From Adiantum capillus-veneris (Eukaryota > Streptophyta > Polypodiopsida > Polypodiales > Pteridaceae), in the NCBI GenBank assembly GCA_014529385.2, contig CM043945.1, forward strand, positions 99,419,463 through 99,483,462: 64,000 bases of DNA. The letters are read 5' to 3'. Positions 20,737-31,157 of this stretch are shown here, in pieces. The first letter of the stretch is position 1. Each line of letters opens with the position of its first letter. Both the position numbers and the translations under genes were made by a program. The notes under the pieces are model-generated. The model was not told the origin of the DNA, ran no database searches, and saw nothing but the letters and a program-made list of their open reading frames with translations.

Positions 20737-21024
20737 TGCCATTGGAGCCATGCTATTGCAAAAGGGGAAGGGCAGCCATTATATGAGGCCAGTGTATTGT
20801 GCAAGCCGAGTGAAGTTGGTAGCGGAGAGAAAGTTATCGGAAGTAGAGCTAGTGATGGCCAGTGTAATATTTGCTTGTCGACGATTTCGTCATTACTTGC
20901 TACCACGGCCTTTTGTTTTCTTGACGAGTTATGCCTTTTTGCCACAGTTAATTAATGGTACTAACATGTCAAATGTGGTGAGAAATGGGTAATTGAGCTG
21001 CAAGAGTTTGAGTTCTCTTTTCTA
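20737..21024 (+). pseudogene. Element C RNase H (frameshifted)
   Basis: Classical RNase H domain. One frame after the T-run gives PSVGDDAIGAMLLQKGKG, PVYCASRVKL, ERKLSEVELVMASVIFACRR and FRHYLLPRPF up to about 20975. A second frameshift then leads to KWVIELQEFEFSFLVENSTR. It would degrade the RNA strand of the cDNA hybrid. Confidence 0.85.
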
Positions 21025-21339
21025 GTGGAAAATAGTACAAGGGCTACCCTAGCTGATTTGTTGACCTACAAGGAGAATCCCCTTATTGTTAAGGAAGAGG
21101 TGGTGAGAAAGGTAGTTGAAGAAGTTCCACAGATCAGCAATGCACATGTGTTGTTCTTTGATGGTTCATACAGAAAGAGCCACGATGCAGCTTCAGGGGG
21201 TATAGCACTTTATGATCTAGAGGGGAAGCTAGTATGCAAGAGAGGGTTCAAATTAGATGCGCATAGTAACAATGAGGCTGAATATGCTACATTGGAAGCC
21301 GGATTACACATTTGTTTGAAGCATGGGTTCGAAGGTTGA
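21025..21339 (+). CDS. Element C second RNase H-like domain
   Basis: Additional RNase H fold of the archaeal-like type: LFFDGSYRKSHDAASGGIAL (first Asp strand), then NNEAEYATLEAGLHICLKHG (helix Glu). It lies between RNase H and integrase, the layout of plant Tat-lineage gypsy elements. It continues after a frameshift near 21330 into LSIKGDALLVVKQVLGVW in the next frame. Confidence 0.87.
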   Translation: MENSTRATLADLLTYKENPLIVKEEVVRKVVEEVPQISNAHVLFFDGSYRKSHDAASGGIALYDLEGKLVCKRGFKLDAHSNNEAEYATLEAGLHICLKHGFEG

Positions 21340-22937
21340 GCATAAAAGGTGATGCCTTGTTAGTGGTGAAGCAAGTGCTGGGTGTGTGGAAGAGCAAGAA
21401 CACCTCATTGAAGGAAATGTGCTTCAGAATTAAAGGCCTGTTAAAAAAGTTCGAAGCATGGAGCATCAGACACATTGAACGTGCTCTAAATGGAGAGGCA
21501 CATGAAGCAGCTCAAGGCATGATTGGGGAGCTATTTGTGTTGAGGATCACTTTACCTCTTTATCATGGCCGGGAAAGTTTGGCTCAAGAAGAGGAGTTTT
21601 TGCTAACAGGAATCATTCCAAAGGAGATTCAGAAGTCTAAGAAGTATGGCTTTGTGCGTAGAGCATACAGGTACAAATTGATTGGTGATGTCTTATACAT
21701 GAAAGGGGCTGATCTCGTGTTGAGACGTGTACCTTGGCGGGAGGAGCTTTACAGAGTGTTGGAAGAGAATCATGAAGGCGCATGTGGTGGCCATTTTGCT
21801 CTAAAGATCACCTTGCATAAGATTTTGCAAGAGGGGTATGTATGGCCTAGTTTGCACAAGGATGTTCACCATTGGTGTAGGTCTTGCAATAGATGTCAAG
21901 CATTTGGGAAGAGAGTGTTGAAGCCAGAGCTACGAAAAACCATTATGGCGTTTGATGTGTTTGAAAAGTGGGGGATTGATGCAATAGGCCCGTTACCTAT
22001 CACAAGCAGGGGCAAAAGCTATATCTTGACGGTAGTGGACTATCTCTCTAGATGGGCAGAGGCTATAGCAGTAAAACAGATCACTGCAAAGGATGTGGCA
22101 AAATTTGTGTATGATGAAATATGTTGCAAGTTTGGGGTGCCATTAGAGCTACTTTCAGATAAGGGGCCAGGATTTAGAGCTAAACTGCTAGACTTCTTAT
22201 GCACAAAGATGAAGATTAGGCACCAGCATACCACTCCTTATTACCCGCAGTGTAATGGCTTAAATGAAAGATTCAATGGTGAGTTGGTACAAATTCTTTC
22301 TAAAGTGACAGAGCACCAAGGAAAGAATTGGGATTTGGAATTGCCTAGTGCATTATGGACTTACCGTACTTCGGTGAAGACAGGTACAGGGTTTACTCCA
22401 TTTCATTTGGTGTATGGAAAGGAAGCACTATTGCCTGTGGAGGTAGAGTTGCCTGCGGTCAAGATGTTAGAGAAGTTGCTTGGGCCACCTAGTGATGCAT
22501 TCAAAGAGAGGCTCTTGCAGTTACAAGAGGCCCAGTTGGATAGGATGAGCGCATTGGAGCATTATGGGCAGATGCAGGATAAGGCTTTGGCAAAGATAAA
22601 TGAAAAGGTTAAAAGTAAGGGTATCAAGAAACACGACTTGGTTTTGCGCTACAATAGTAAGCTGGACAACACCTTCCAAAAGAAGTTTCAAATTATGTGG
22701 GAAGGCCCTTTCAAGGTAGTGGAGTGTTTTCCAAATGGCACATATCAGCTGGCTAACCTGGATGGTGTTCTACATAAGTCAAGGGTAAATGGATTGCGTC
22801 TTAAATTGTATCATGCTAGATTGATGATGGTGGAGCAAGATGAGCTGTCTGTGGAGCAAGCAATGTTGGTGAAGGATGAGGAGACCTCTGATGCGGCGAG
22901 TCTCATATCTCTCTTTGCTGCTGCTGATCATGAATGA
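21312..22937 (+). CDS. Element C integrase
   Basis: 541 codons with no stop; the first ~70 residues finish the second RNase H-like domain. HHCC zinc region: HEGACGGHFALKITLHK .. CRSCNRCQ, residues ~153-200. Catalytic core with Asp223 (WGIDAIGPL), Asp283 (LSDKGPGF) and Glu319 (NGLNERFNGEL), giving D-59-D-35-E as in retroviral integrases. The C-terminal region has HDLVLRYNSKL, FQIMWEGPFKVVE and GTYQLANLDG (GPY/F-like) and no chromodomain. It is the most intact long frame in the window; the enzyme core itself looks undamaged. Confidence 0.93.
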   Translation: MFEAWVRRLSIKGDALLVVKQVLGVWKSKNTSLKEMCFRIKGLLKKFEAWSIRHIERALNGEAHEAAQGMIGELFVLRITLPLYHGRESLAQEEEFLLTGIIPKEIQKSKKYGFVRRAYRYKLIGDVLYMKGADLVLRRVPWREELYRVLEENHEGACGGHFALKITLHKILQEGYVWPSLHKDVHHWCRSCNRCQAFGKRVLKPELRKTIMAFDVFEKWGIDAIGPLPITSRGKSYILTVVDYLSRWAEAIAVKQITAKDVAKFVYDEICCKFGVPLELLSDKGPGFRAKLLDFLCTKMKIRHQHTTPYYPQCNGLNERFNGELVQILSKVTEHQGKNWDLELPSALWTYRTSVKTGTGFTPFHLVYGKEALLPVEVELPAVKMLEKLLGPPSDAFKERLLQLQEAQLDRMSALEHYGQMQDKALAKINEKVKSKGIKKHDLVLRYNSKLDNTFQKKFQIMWEGPFKVVECFPNGTYQLANLDGVLHKSRVNGLRLKLYHARLMMVEQDELSVEQAMLVKDEETSDAASLISLFAAADHE

Positions 22938-22965
22938 TCTAGCAGGCTAGGGGATGGGCAAATTA
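22938..22965 (+). other. Element C purine-rich tract before 3' LTR
   Basis: GGCTAGGGGATGGG followed by CAAATTA and then the LTR. Likely plus-strand primer, although the purine run is interrupted and not adjacent to the LTR. Confidence 0.6.
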
Positions 22966-24108
22966 TGTCAGGAGTTTTTTTGAGCAAGGGATTGCGCATA
23001 TGTACATACACATGCATGGTGCATCGAATAAAGGATTACCTAATTTCCATAGCCAGGTAGTTACGTGGGGCCCATATGTGTACAGGTAGGACAGCATGTA
23101 CATAGTGCAACGATTTTCACTATTATCAATACTAGTGTGTTTTTTCTACAATAAGGAGGAGTTGGTAGCGCGTAAAACTTCTCGAGGAAGCTATCCGCGG
23201 GCCGACGACGTGAGGTCAGCAGGTGCGTCAGATGGCATCTAGTGGCGTCAGGAGGGCGAATGGGGTCAATATTTGCACGCGGATGAGGACGGACACAACG
23301 TGGGTGTTTGCTTGTGAGAATTATGCAGAAAGGTCATCATGAGGACCTTTTTTTTGGGGCCACTTCACGTGGTTGCGGGATGCATTATTGGGGAAAGCTG
23401 AGTGCTAGGTGTGCGGATGATGCAAAAAAGGTGACAACTATGCACTGCGAGGTCAGTTTTTGGCTTGTTCGGGGTCCGTTTGAGGTCATCTAAAAGGCCA
23501 AGGGTGCCCAAATAAAAAAGCTAAGTGTGGGAGCTGAAAAAACTGAGAGAAGACCAGAAAAAACGTGGAGAAGAGAGGAGGAACAGCCGCAGCTGTGTTT
23601 TTGCTCATTTTGGAGCCTGTTTTGGCCGTAAACTGCTCATCCGATGTCGGATTTGAGCACTTTGACATTGTAGACTGGGGTTTTGGGCCGTTCCGGACGC
23701 GATGGCGCCGTCCATTTTGCCAAATTTCTCACTCTTTTTCTGCTGTTTTTCTGTGTAAGTTTCTTCTATGAGCGAAGTTTCTGCTCTAGTTTGTGATTGT
23801 ATCTGGCTTATTTTACCTATATTGTGTGAGCTATTTGCCCCATTGGTGTTGGCCCAAGCTCAATTGTATCTAAACATCAGAAATTCTCCTCTTTTGAGCT
23901 GAGTTTTTTTAGGTGTGTGTGTGTGTGTGTCTCTGTGTGGAGTGGGCAAGTGGATAATCTCTCTCCTCTCACTCCATAGGTGTGTTTCCTGTCTCGGCCA
24001 GGTGTGTTGAGTAAGCCGAGTGGTGCCCCCTAGCGTGTGTGTGTATCTTCCCAAGAGTGTTTGTCGGGTCGTTATAGAGGCGCTGTGTGTGTTTTCATCC
24101 CGCTCACA
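22966..24108 (+). repeat. Element C 3' LTR
   Basis: 1143 bp, the same length as the 5' LTR. I noted about 15 differences, mostly C/T and G/A. Confidence 0.96.
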
Positions 24109-24112
24109 ACGT
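24109..24112 (+). repeat. Target site duplication of element C, right
   Basis: ACGT following the LTR end CGCTCACA; LINE D continues after it. Confidence 0.7.
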
Positions 24113-24760
24113 GAGGGATGGCGACTCTTTCATGAGCACCCCCCCTCGTCCCCCCTGCCATTACCTCTACAGAGGACTGGGGTCAGTATGCATCATCTTG
24201 TACACAGTTCCTGGACAACCGCCCCTTCCCGACTGGGGCCGACCCCCCCGAGCCATGCCCACACACGTGCTTTTTTCACCACTGAGATGGTGAAGAAGGC
24301 CATTGACAGGATGAGGACTGGGAGAGCATATGATCATGATGGCTTAGTGGTTGAGCATTTCATGCATGCCAGAGAACTACCAGCAGAGCTTCTAGCAGTT
24401 ATGTTCAACCGTGCCATGTGTGAGGGCTTGCCTGATACTTGGAGCTTATCTACTATTGTAACTATTTTCATGTCAAGAGACCCTATGGAGCTTGGGAATT
24501 ATCGCAGTATCATGATTGGACACACATTGGTACGGTTGTACGCATCCATTCTTGAGCAGCAATTGAGTAGATGGGCAGAGAAGGAGGGGATACACGTTGC
24601 TGGGCAGGTAGGGTTTAGGAGAGGTTTTTCTACTCTTGACCATATCATGACACTCAGAGCCATTATTGAGGAGGGCAGATCACACGGGAGACGGATCTAT
24701 TGTAGCTTTGTGGACTTCCGCAAAGCATTTGACGCAGCACCTAGAGCTAGACTAATGCGG
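24113..24760 (+). pseudogene. LINE D, right part: N-terminal reverse transcriptase
   Basis: Resumes after element C. Decayed linker (SFMST / LFHEH-like), then an open stretch 24290-24760: FTTEMVKKAIDRMRTGRAYD, HDGLVVEHFMHAREL, NRAMCEGLPDTWSLSTIV, GNYRSIMIGHTLVRLYASIL, FRRGFSTLDHI and RT motif A FVDFRKAFDAAPRARLMR. It stops abruptly at the hAT-like terminus at 24761. The catalytic YADD region, found in LINE J at about 44090, is not present downstream. Confidence 0.87.
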
Positions 24761-24837
24761 CATAGTTATTCGGAACGGGAACGAGAGGGTCCCGAACGGG
24801 GAGGATGAGGGGGGCCGGAAAGGGTACGGGACCAGAA
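24761..24837 (+). mobile_element. hAT-type terminus inserted in LINE D (right end missing)
   Basis: CATAGTTATTCGGAACGGG, closely matching the left end of element E (43001, CATAGTTACCCGGAACG), followed by GGAACG- and GGTCCC-type GC-rich subterminal repeats. No matching right end or 8-bp duplication was found, so it is truncated, probably by the gypsy relic that follows. Confidence 0.7.
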
Positions 24838-25053
24838 TGGTCGACTAAAGTAAGGCTTAAATTACCCCCATTCAGCTTAGTCACAAATCTTCCCTCAAAC
24901 TGAAAGGCATAGGGGACTGAAACATGCTAATCTCCACCCAGCCTTGTTCTATATAGGTCCTTGGCCTACTAAACATAGAGACCCCCCTTGACTGTATGTC
25001 CGTCCTGGCCCTGCCCGGTTCTACCCTTGGCATGACATTACTCCCCCCTTTGG
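24838..25053 (-). repeat. Element F LTR fragment and polypurine tract
   Basis: The minus strand reads CCAAAGGGGGGAGTAA (25053-25038), a polypurine tract, then TGTCATGCCAAGGG (LTR start at 25037). It is preceded by a self-complementary stretch GCGTTTTCG/CGAAAACGC at 25056-25080. Confidence 0.65.
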
Positions 25054-25084
25054 AGAAGCGTTTTCGTCCTCGAAAACGCTTCAC

Positions 25085-27264
25085 GTTTCAGTAGGAGGTT
25101 CAATGAAACCAAGAGTAACATCTTGCTTTTCCACATTGTTGTTCCTTTGCAACCATCTTGTGTTACCGGTTCCCATCCAATCAGTGTGTCGACTCCATTT
25201 AGAACGCACATGAGCATGCTAAACGAGTTATCATAACAAAGATGTACCCGAAATAGTACCTCTTTTCACTTTCCATGAAAGTAACTTGTTGACATAACTC
25301 ATCAGCACCCAAGTTTAAGTCCTTGACTCGTCGTTAAATTTCATCAGTAAACAACCTAACCAGAACTAGTGTCGACGGTTGAGAACCCGACTGATACATG
25401 AAGAGACTATACCTAGTCGCAAACATGCTTTAACTTATAGTCTTATAGTAAGCAAACTCCAAGTAATTCATTTAATGGTAGAGCAATAATGCTTTTCAAT
25501 TGGATTGCTTGGTGCTAACATACTCACTTTGCATATCCTTTAGCACAAGATTTCACTTTGTAATCTGTCTATCCCCTTGGATAATGGACAATACTTAGGT
25601 GTTTGTCCCCACGGTCTTCCCCGATGTGACTGGTAAATAGGGATCACAATGTCGTACAATATTGCTGAAAAATCAACAACGACATGCATAACCATCTTGG
25701 GTAACTGGAAAGATCCACACGCACCCAAACCGAGCCATGACCTCTATTGGTGATTAGTAGATCCAAAATGAATCTCAGAGAGATACTGCACATAGAGTAC
25801 AAAATGCTTCATATGTATGCCCGCTCTAAATCAGCCTTTGCTAAACACTAGGACCCATAACACTTAGTGTGCATGCATTTAGCAAAAATAGATCCGAACC
25901 TGTATATCCATGATCATACTTATAGCGAATGTGATGCTCCTAGCATACATGAGAGAGAAGTGTAAATAGTTCTGAAATGAAACTAAATACTTTCTATTGC
26001 AATCATTTGCAAGCCTTGCTGAAACGTTTGAACCATAATAGAAGGTGAAAGAGAAGTTACTTCTAGATACAAACAATGAAACTTTTTCATTAACAACTCA
26101 TAGCCTTGCTACATGGATAAAGCACTTGTACCTTAACAAGTCATTTTAAGTATCCGACAATTTCTGGTCATTGAAATTGCTCCTGATACGTCGTGCTGAA
26201 AATGGTCTAGAAAACAGATTTGACCAGCACCTAAGAACATCGTCGTGACACATAATTGAAGTAGCGGCGCCAGTGTCTGTCCCAGAGACTCATATTCTTG
26301 ACATGTGGAATATGTCTCAGGTAAGGATGTCTGAAAAAAAACATCCTTCAAGTACGAGATGTACTTGGGTGTGGAGGTAACTGTAAACACGCATGCGACG
26401 TGCGTGAGAGAGACCCTCATTATCCATGCTCCACACTGGCTAAACCGAACTCCTTGAGTTCCCAGACCATGTTGCATCCCATGTGCCAAATAAACCCTAC
26501 AAGTTGGTCTATGACTGCATAATGCAGAAACTTATTTTGGACACTACAACCCAAATTTCTTGACTCTTACATGACCTTGTCATTTCTGTTAAAAGCAAAA
26601 ATGAATGATAACATAGGTTGTGCATCCTACGTGGAAAAAGCAACAAAAAAAAAAACAAAACCAAATCAGATGCGTACTTGAAAGTTGAACATAATGTTCA
26701 CTAATCCGTAATGAAAAGGCATCTCCCCAAATTTCTTGCCTGCAAAGGCCTAGGAACACTAATTGAAAATAAGTGAAATGCTAGTATTGCATATGTAACC
26801 TTGGGTGTTGGTGTTGCCTTTGCAATCTAGACCCCTTGGTTAAAATTTGCAGGAAAACTGCTCAAGTAGCAGCCGGCCCTTGGCCTATGTCCGTGACTCC
26901 CCTTGGGTTTGCCCGTGGCATTACATTCCTTTGGAAGTTGAAATTTGTCCACTACTCCTTGGCAGTCTGTGGAGTTCTTTCCTTGAAAATGCAAGTGTGA
27001 AGGTTCCAAGTATTAACCATCAACCCTTACTAAGTGATTTAGTAATCACGAGCTAGGTCTTATCCCAAAAATGTACTCATATACGCACTCTTAGTGCTAA
27101 TAGGAGCTCCACAGAAGTTGGAGTCATATTCATAACTAGACCTTTGTCACACCCAAAAATCCATAATCTTGGGTTTTTGTGAACAGTCGTGCTGTCTGAA
27201 ATGCTGGCTTCATCCATATACCTTGGTAGAGATAAGCCCTTACGAGTTTAAGACGTTCAAAAAC
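25085..27264. other. Element F interior, no gene recognised
   Basis: No frame longer than about 120 codons and no conserved domain that I can recognise on either strand. AT-rich with short A-runs (26645-26660). Confidence 0.55.
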
Positions 27265-27741
27265 TCAACTTGTAAAAGTGTGGAGTACTAAAATAATGCC
27301 CAAAAAATCACTAATGGCAAGACTCTTGCTTGTCCATAATAATCGATGGGTACTTAACTCTTTGGGAGCTTTGATGGTGGAAGCCCTAGGAGTCTCATTG
27401 TGACTATTTTTCTTGGGGCAAGAACGATAGCCATGTCCTTGCTCCCCACACTGAAAACACTTATGGCCCTTGCGAAAAGATTCAAGCTCTTCAGAAGAGA
27501 GTTTGTTTTTGCCTTTGTAAACTCCCTTCTCCTTGGACCGATTGTTGTTGTTGTTGTTGGAAGTGCCTTGGGAAGAATTTTGGCCATTGATTTTCCCCTT
27601 TGCATCATTTTTATCTTTGTTTTCCATGGGCTTGACATTCCGTCTAGCCCCTTGTTGAAAATTGATGCGTGAAGCAACTGTGGTATGATGGATTACTTCG
27701 GTGATAGAACCAGGCTGTTGAGAGTTGACATATTTGGCCAT
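27265..27741 (-). pseudogene. Element F gag C-terminus with zinc knuckle
   Basis: 158 codons on the minus strand. Polar, Lys/Asn-rich linker with an Asn repeat (SNNNNNNRSKEKG), then a CCHC zinc knuckle CFQCGEQGHGYRSC and a basic tail. This is typical of gypsy Gag nucleocapsid, which binds element RNA. The capsid part expected upstream (27742 and above) is not readable. Confidence 0.75.
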
Positions 27742-27885
27742 CTCTTCAGGTAAAGTCTCCTGGGTCGTTGGTTTCCCAGAAAAATCTTATCCAATAAGGA
27801 GTATTCAGTAGTAGGCACATCACAATGCAACACAAATGCTCATACATGCATGTTACAAGACAGAAAAATAAAGTCGTCGATGAAC

Positions 27886-28195
27886 ACTCCCCCCGCAAAT
27901 AACCATCCAGGTCCGAGCCATGAGTTGTTCAACCACTCCCTCATCACTCCTCCCACAAAGAGCCTAAAAAGGTCCGGGCCATGAGATATAGAGGCCTTTT
28001 ACAACCAAACGCCCCCCAGACCGCAGCCTGCATCGTTTGGAGGTGCTGAGAGTAACCACTTCTTAGACTTCTTTATACTCCCCCCGCAAATAACCACAAG
28101 GATCCGGGCCATGAGTAAAAACAACACTTTTCAAACATTCAATACTCCCCTTGCAAATAACCACGAGGGTCCACGCCATGAGTAAAAACAACACT
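27886..28195 (+). repeat. Four diverged copies of a ~40-bp motif
   Basis: Copies near 27887, 27945, 28078 and 28145. The pattern is CTCCCCCCGCAAATAACCA, a short spacer, then GGTCCGGGCCATGAG; the last two extend into TAAAAACAACACT. Spacing is irregular (about 58, 133 and 67 bp). Confidence 0.7.
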
Positions 28196-28319
28196 CATCA
28201 AGTATTTAGCCGTTGAATTTTGTGCAATGCCTGGTGCATAAGGGGAGCAACTCCACTTGCCATAACAGATCAACAGGATTAGAAAGGGAAGTTTTATGAT
28301 TCTGTCTTTGTAGTGTAAT

Positions 28320-28955
28320 CATGGTATCGTGGCTGACAGCATTCTGCCTAGGGACTTCTATAATTGTTTGAAGTTGGATGTTTGCTCCTTCAAATTTGCA
28401 TGTTTGTTTGAGAAATGACTATAGCATTCTGCCTTGAGAGATTCTAGTGCATCAAGAGCTCCGCCTGGATGCCATAACTAGATAGATGGTGATTCTAGTG
28501 CATCAAGAGTTTTGGATTGGATGGGATGACTAGATAGACTATTTAAATGAATGTTCAATGTGAACTTTGTGGATGTAGACTATTATCGAAAATCCAGTGT
28601 GGATTAGGATACGTTCAGGTGCAAGCTTTGTGAATGCACTATCTAGTGAGAATGTTCATTGGCACGTCTGCATGGAGTCGGTGTCTATTAAAGATTTGTT
28701 TTTAGCTTGTTTTGTAGGCGTGATCAAGGGGGCTTACTCTTCCTTTAAGAAGGTGGTGGTGGGTTTTTTTAATTTTTGGCCCCGAAGGGGGGGGTGTCAC
28801 AAAGTGATGACGCGGAATGACCTGACCGGATCGGAAGAGGAGAACAGGGCCCCAACTGAAGGTGGCGCCATTTGCGGCATAAAACTTTACAGAAAATGTG
28901 GCACATTCCGTGGGTGCTGACATGGCAGTCCGTACAAACATACTGACGTATCAAG
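28320..28955 (+). mobile_element. Gypsy relic: 3' tail and truncated LTR
   Basis: The tail resembles the A/B/H family (TTTGTAGGCGTGATCAAGG, polypurine GAAGGGGGGGG at 28784-28794), followed by an LTR start TGTCACAAAGTGATGACG at 28795. The LTR is cut off before its R region, about 28955. A ~55-bp segment GATTCTAGTGCATCAAGAG is duplicated at 28437 and 28492. Confidence 0.75.
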
Positions 28956-29515
28956 GGATCAGATGACTCTTTATATGTTGGATGTGTCGCTCAGCTTTGA
29001 GATGGAATTACTGGTGGCCGCATACTGCCTAATTGTTGTGATTGGGCAAGTTCTAGATCAGCTGACATCCACCATTATGTCACGCTTGTTGACAGGCTTC
29101 TGACATCTAATGAGAACGGGATTCATGGCATAACTGAGGAATAAATGCACCTCCAACGACAGGTTTCTAAGGCACCAGTAGAGAAGAAACAAATTCTGCT
29201 TACTGCTTATAACAGACTGCACCTGGCAATTAAGGCCACCTCCCTGCGGCCTCCTCTACCCATTCCATGAGAGAGAGTGTGCATGTGTATTTTGTACAAG
29301 ATGATGTGGTCCCTATTTATGTCTTGTATTTTTACCTCCAGAAGAGAACAATAAGAGATATAATAGGAAAAACAAAAGTTGCCTTATCTTGGAGGAAAAA
29401 GGAGATATGATAGAAGACAAAGAGAAATGGGGACAAAAAAGATACAAAGAGTGCCTGCCAATCACAAAAAACACTTTTATGTAAAAAGTAGGAAAAAATC
29501 TCAAGTAGGTCAAAC
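28956..29515. other. No gene seen
   Basis: Possibly the intron or 3' flank of the RBR fragment on the minus strand. I searched it for the missing RING2 exon and did not find one. Confidence 0.5.
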
Positions 29516-30665
29516 CTCAAGAATCCGCAGTCTCGCTTCCGGTGACATACAATGCTGTCCAACGTGGCGCGGTCCTTTACAGAGGCTACAAAAATTAAAC
29601 AGACACACCGTGCACTGCACATGGTGATCTGCATCCTCAATGCAAATAGTTTCACATCGGGGGCAATATACAACATCAACCATTGACTCAAGAGTTTTCT
29701 GCAAAAGCAAGGTCTCCCAACGCACATATTCATCATGCTCAAGGAGTTGCTTCAAAATTGCAGGAGGAATGGAGCTCTTGCAAGTTGTGTCTGGACAAAA
29801 TAAATTCTTTACTGTCCCTTCTTTCACATTCACCCTTGAGAACTGTTGCATACACTCGATGCAAAAAAAATGTGTGCATGGAAGCCTCACAAAGTCTTTG
29901 CCTGAAACATTAAACATAAATTATACATGAGAATCTTCACTATCAAAAAGGCCCACAACTGAAAAACAACAAAATTTACCTGAATGCTCTGTAAAGCATA
30001 TGCAGCAAGTATGAAGAGATTGAAGAAAATAATTGGTTTTCTGTTCCTCATTATAACGCATTAATGCTGGAATAACCATATCAGGAGTGGAAAAGCCAGA
30101 AAATACGCGAGTTTCATGTCGCTTCCAATCATGGTGTGTCTCCAACACCAACTCATTGGAAATTTCAAGATGTTGCAGACAGTTAGTTTGCAGCCACTCT
30201 GCCCAGGTGTAGATTACAACATTCCCAACCTGCTCATTCCACAAACCATCCAAGCCCTTGCATAACTTAGACAGTTCATCCTCACTCAACCAATTGGTAG
30301 ACAAAACAAAACTTGGAGGGCAATGGGAAGGATAATAAGCAGGTGGCCTGTAGATCAAACGAAGCGGAGGTAAGTAGTGCAAAGTACATGCACGAATCCT
30401 CTCTGTAGCAACACTAGTCCCTACTCTAAGACCTTCACTTTGGATAGGTAGCTTAACAAATACGTCCAAAACACTTGGAACCTCCACATGAATGGCTATC
30501 TGCAACAAAACAACCTAATCAAGCTCCACAATACCCAGACATGAACTTACTTTAAACTAATGAAACTGATGAGCAAAAAGTATGTACCATGTATGCTTGA
30601 TCCTCGCGTTCATTTGCTTCCAGTATAACAAAATTCTCTTCGTATATTGCTTGTAAAGCAAGAAC
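29516..30665 (-). pseudogene. RWD-RBR E3 ubiquitin ligase, three exons (RNF14-like)
   Basis: A spliced host-type gene fragment. Exons on the minus strand: 30665-30588 (VLALQAIYEENFVILEANER, start of an RWD domain), 30499-29980 (rest of RWD with PPAYYPSHCPPSF, then the first RING1 cysteines CCICFTEHS) and 29901-29516 (RING1 LPCTHFFCIECM, then IBR CPRCETICIEDADHHVQC .. CSLCKGPRH). All junctions have GT/AG and join in frame (M/IAIHVEV; HS-G/KDFVRLPC). There are no stops within the exons. The domain order matches RNF14-type RBR ligases. RING2, with the catalytic Cys, and the true N-terminus are not seen. Either the introns are filled with transposons or this is a truncated copy. The pseudogene label is cautious. 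Confidence 0.8.
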
Positions 30666-31097
30666 CTGCACTCAAAAGACACTTAAGCTAGAGTTTCCCC
30701 ATTTTACGATTTTCATAGAGCTTAGGCAGAGAATGACAAAGTGGAAAATAAATTAGGGAAACTCCATTGCTGCCCTTCTTCTCCATTTGAAGAAACTAAA
30801 AAGCAGGGGGGGATTTACGAAAGGACAAACAGCCATACACAACTGATGGTAGTCTGTCCATGTGATGATGGTCAGATGTAAAGAAGAAAAATACAATAAG
30901 GACCTGTGTAGGTAATCCATAGCAGTGAATAACTACAGAACTAAACAATAAATTAATAAAATGCCCTAAGTAGGATAACTAATATAAGTGACTAGACTCA
31001 TTAAATACAGAACTTAATACCCACATAAACATACTCACACTCCCACACATGTACAAATACACACACATATCCATACATATACTACACATGCGCGCGT

Positions 31098-31098
<1 letters not shown>
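30666..31098. other. No gene seen; likely intron or flank of RBR fragment
   Basis: AT-rich sequence with a polypyrimidine stretch and acceptor just upstream (minus strand) of the first visible exon. No start codon exon was found. Confidence 0.5.

Positions 31099-31155
<57 letters not shown>
31099..31155 (+). repeat. (CA)n microsatellite
   Basis: About 28 uninterrupted CA units, directly beside the poly(A) end of LINE G. Confidence 0.97.

Positions 31156-31157
<2 letters not shown>

Larger units (their letters stand above)
15367..24108 (+). mobile_element. Element C: Tat-like Ty3/gypsy retrotransposon
   Basis: 8.74 kb. Two 1143-bp LTRs, a TGG-type primer site, gag, protease, RT, RNase H, a second RNase H-like domain, integrase and a purine-rich tract. 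No chromodomain is seen. The extra RNase H-like domain between RNase H and integrase is the hallmark of the plant Tat lineage. It is inserted in LINE D. Coding lesions are few (one in-frame TGA and three frameshifts) and the LTRs differ at only about 15 positions by eye, so this is among the younger insertions here. Confidence 0.93.
24838..27790 (-). mobile_element. Element F: minus-strand gypsy relic
   Basis: Read on the minus strand, a zinc-knuckle gag end (27741 to 27265), about 2.2 kb without readable domains, a polypurine tract and an LTR start. Pol is absent or unrecognisable, so it is either a large deletion derivative or a non-autonomous element. The left LTR boundary is uncertain. 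Confidence 0.6.

Noticed and set aside
22938-22965. Envelope gene in element C
   Set aside because: There is no space for one: integrase ends 28 bp before the LTR.
15362-24113. Five-base target duplication for element C
   Set aside because: Left CACGT and right ACGTG agree over only four bases (ACGT), so I report four.
25540-25728. Minus-strand frame inside element F as part of pol
   Set aside because: No integrase or RT motif could be identified in it.
27886-28195. CRISPR-like array
   Set aside because: Only four diverged copies with uneven spacers, in plant-type sequence; a dispersed repeat is the simpler reading.
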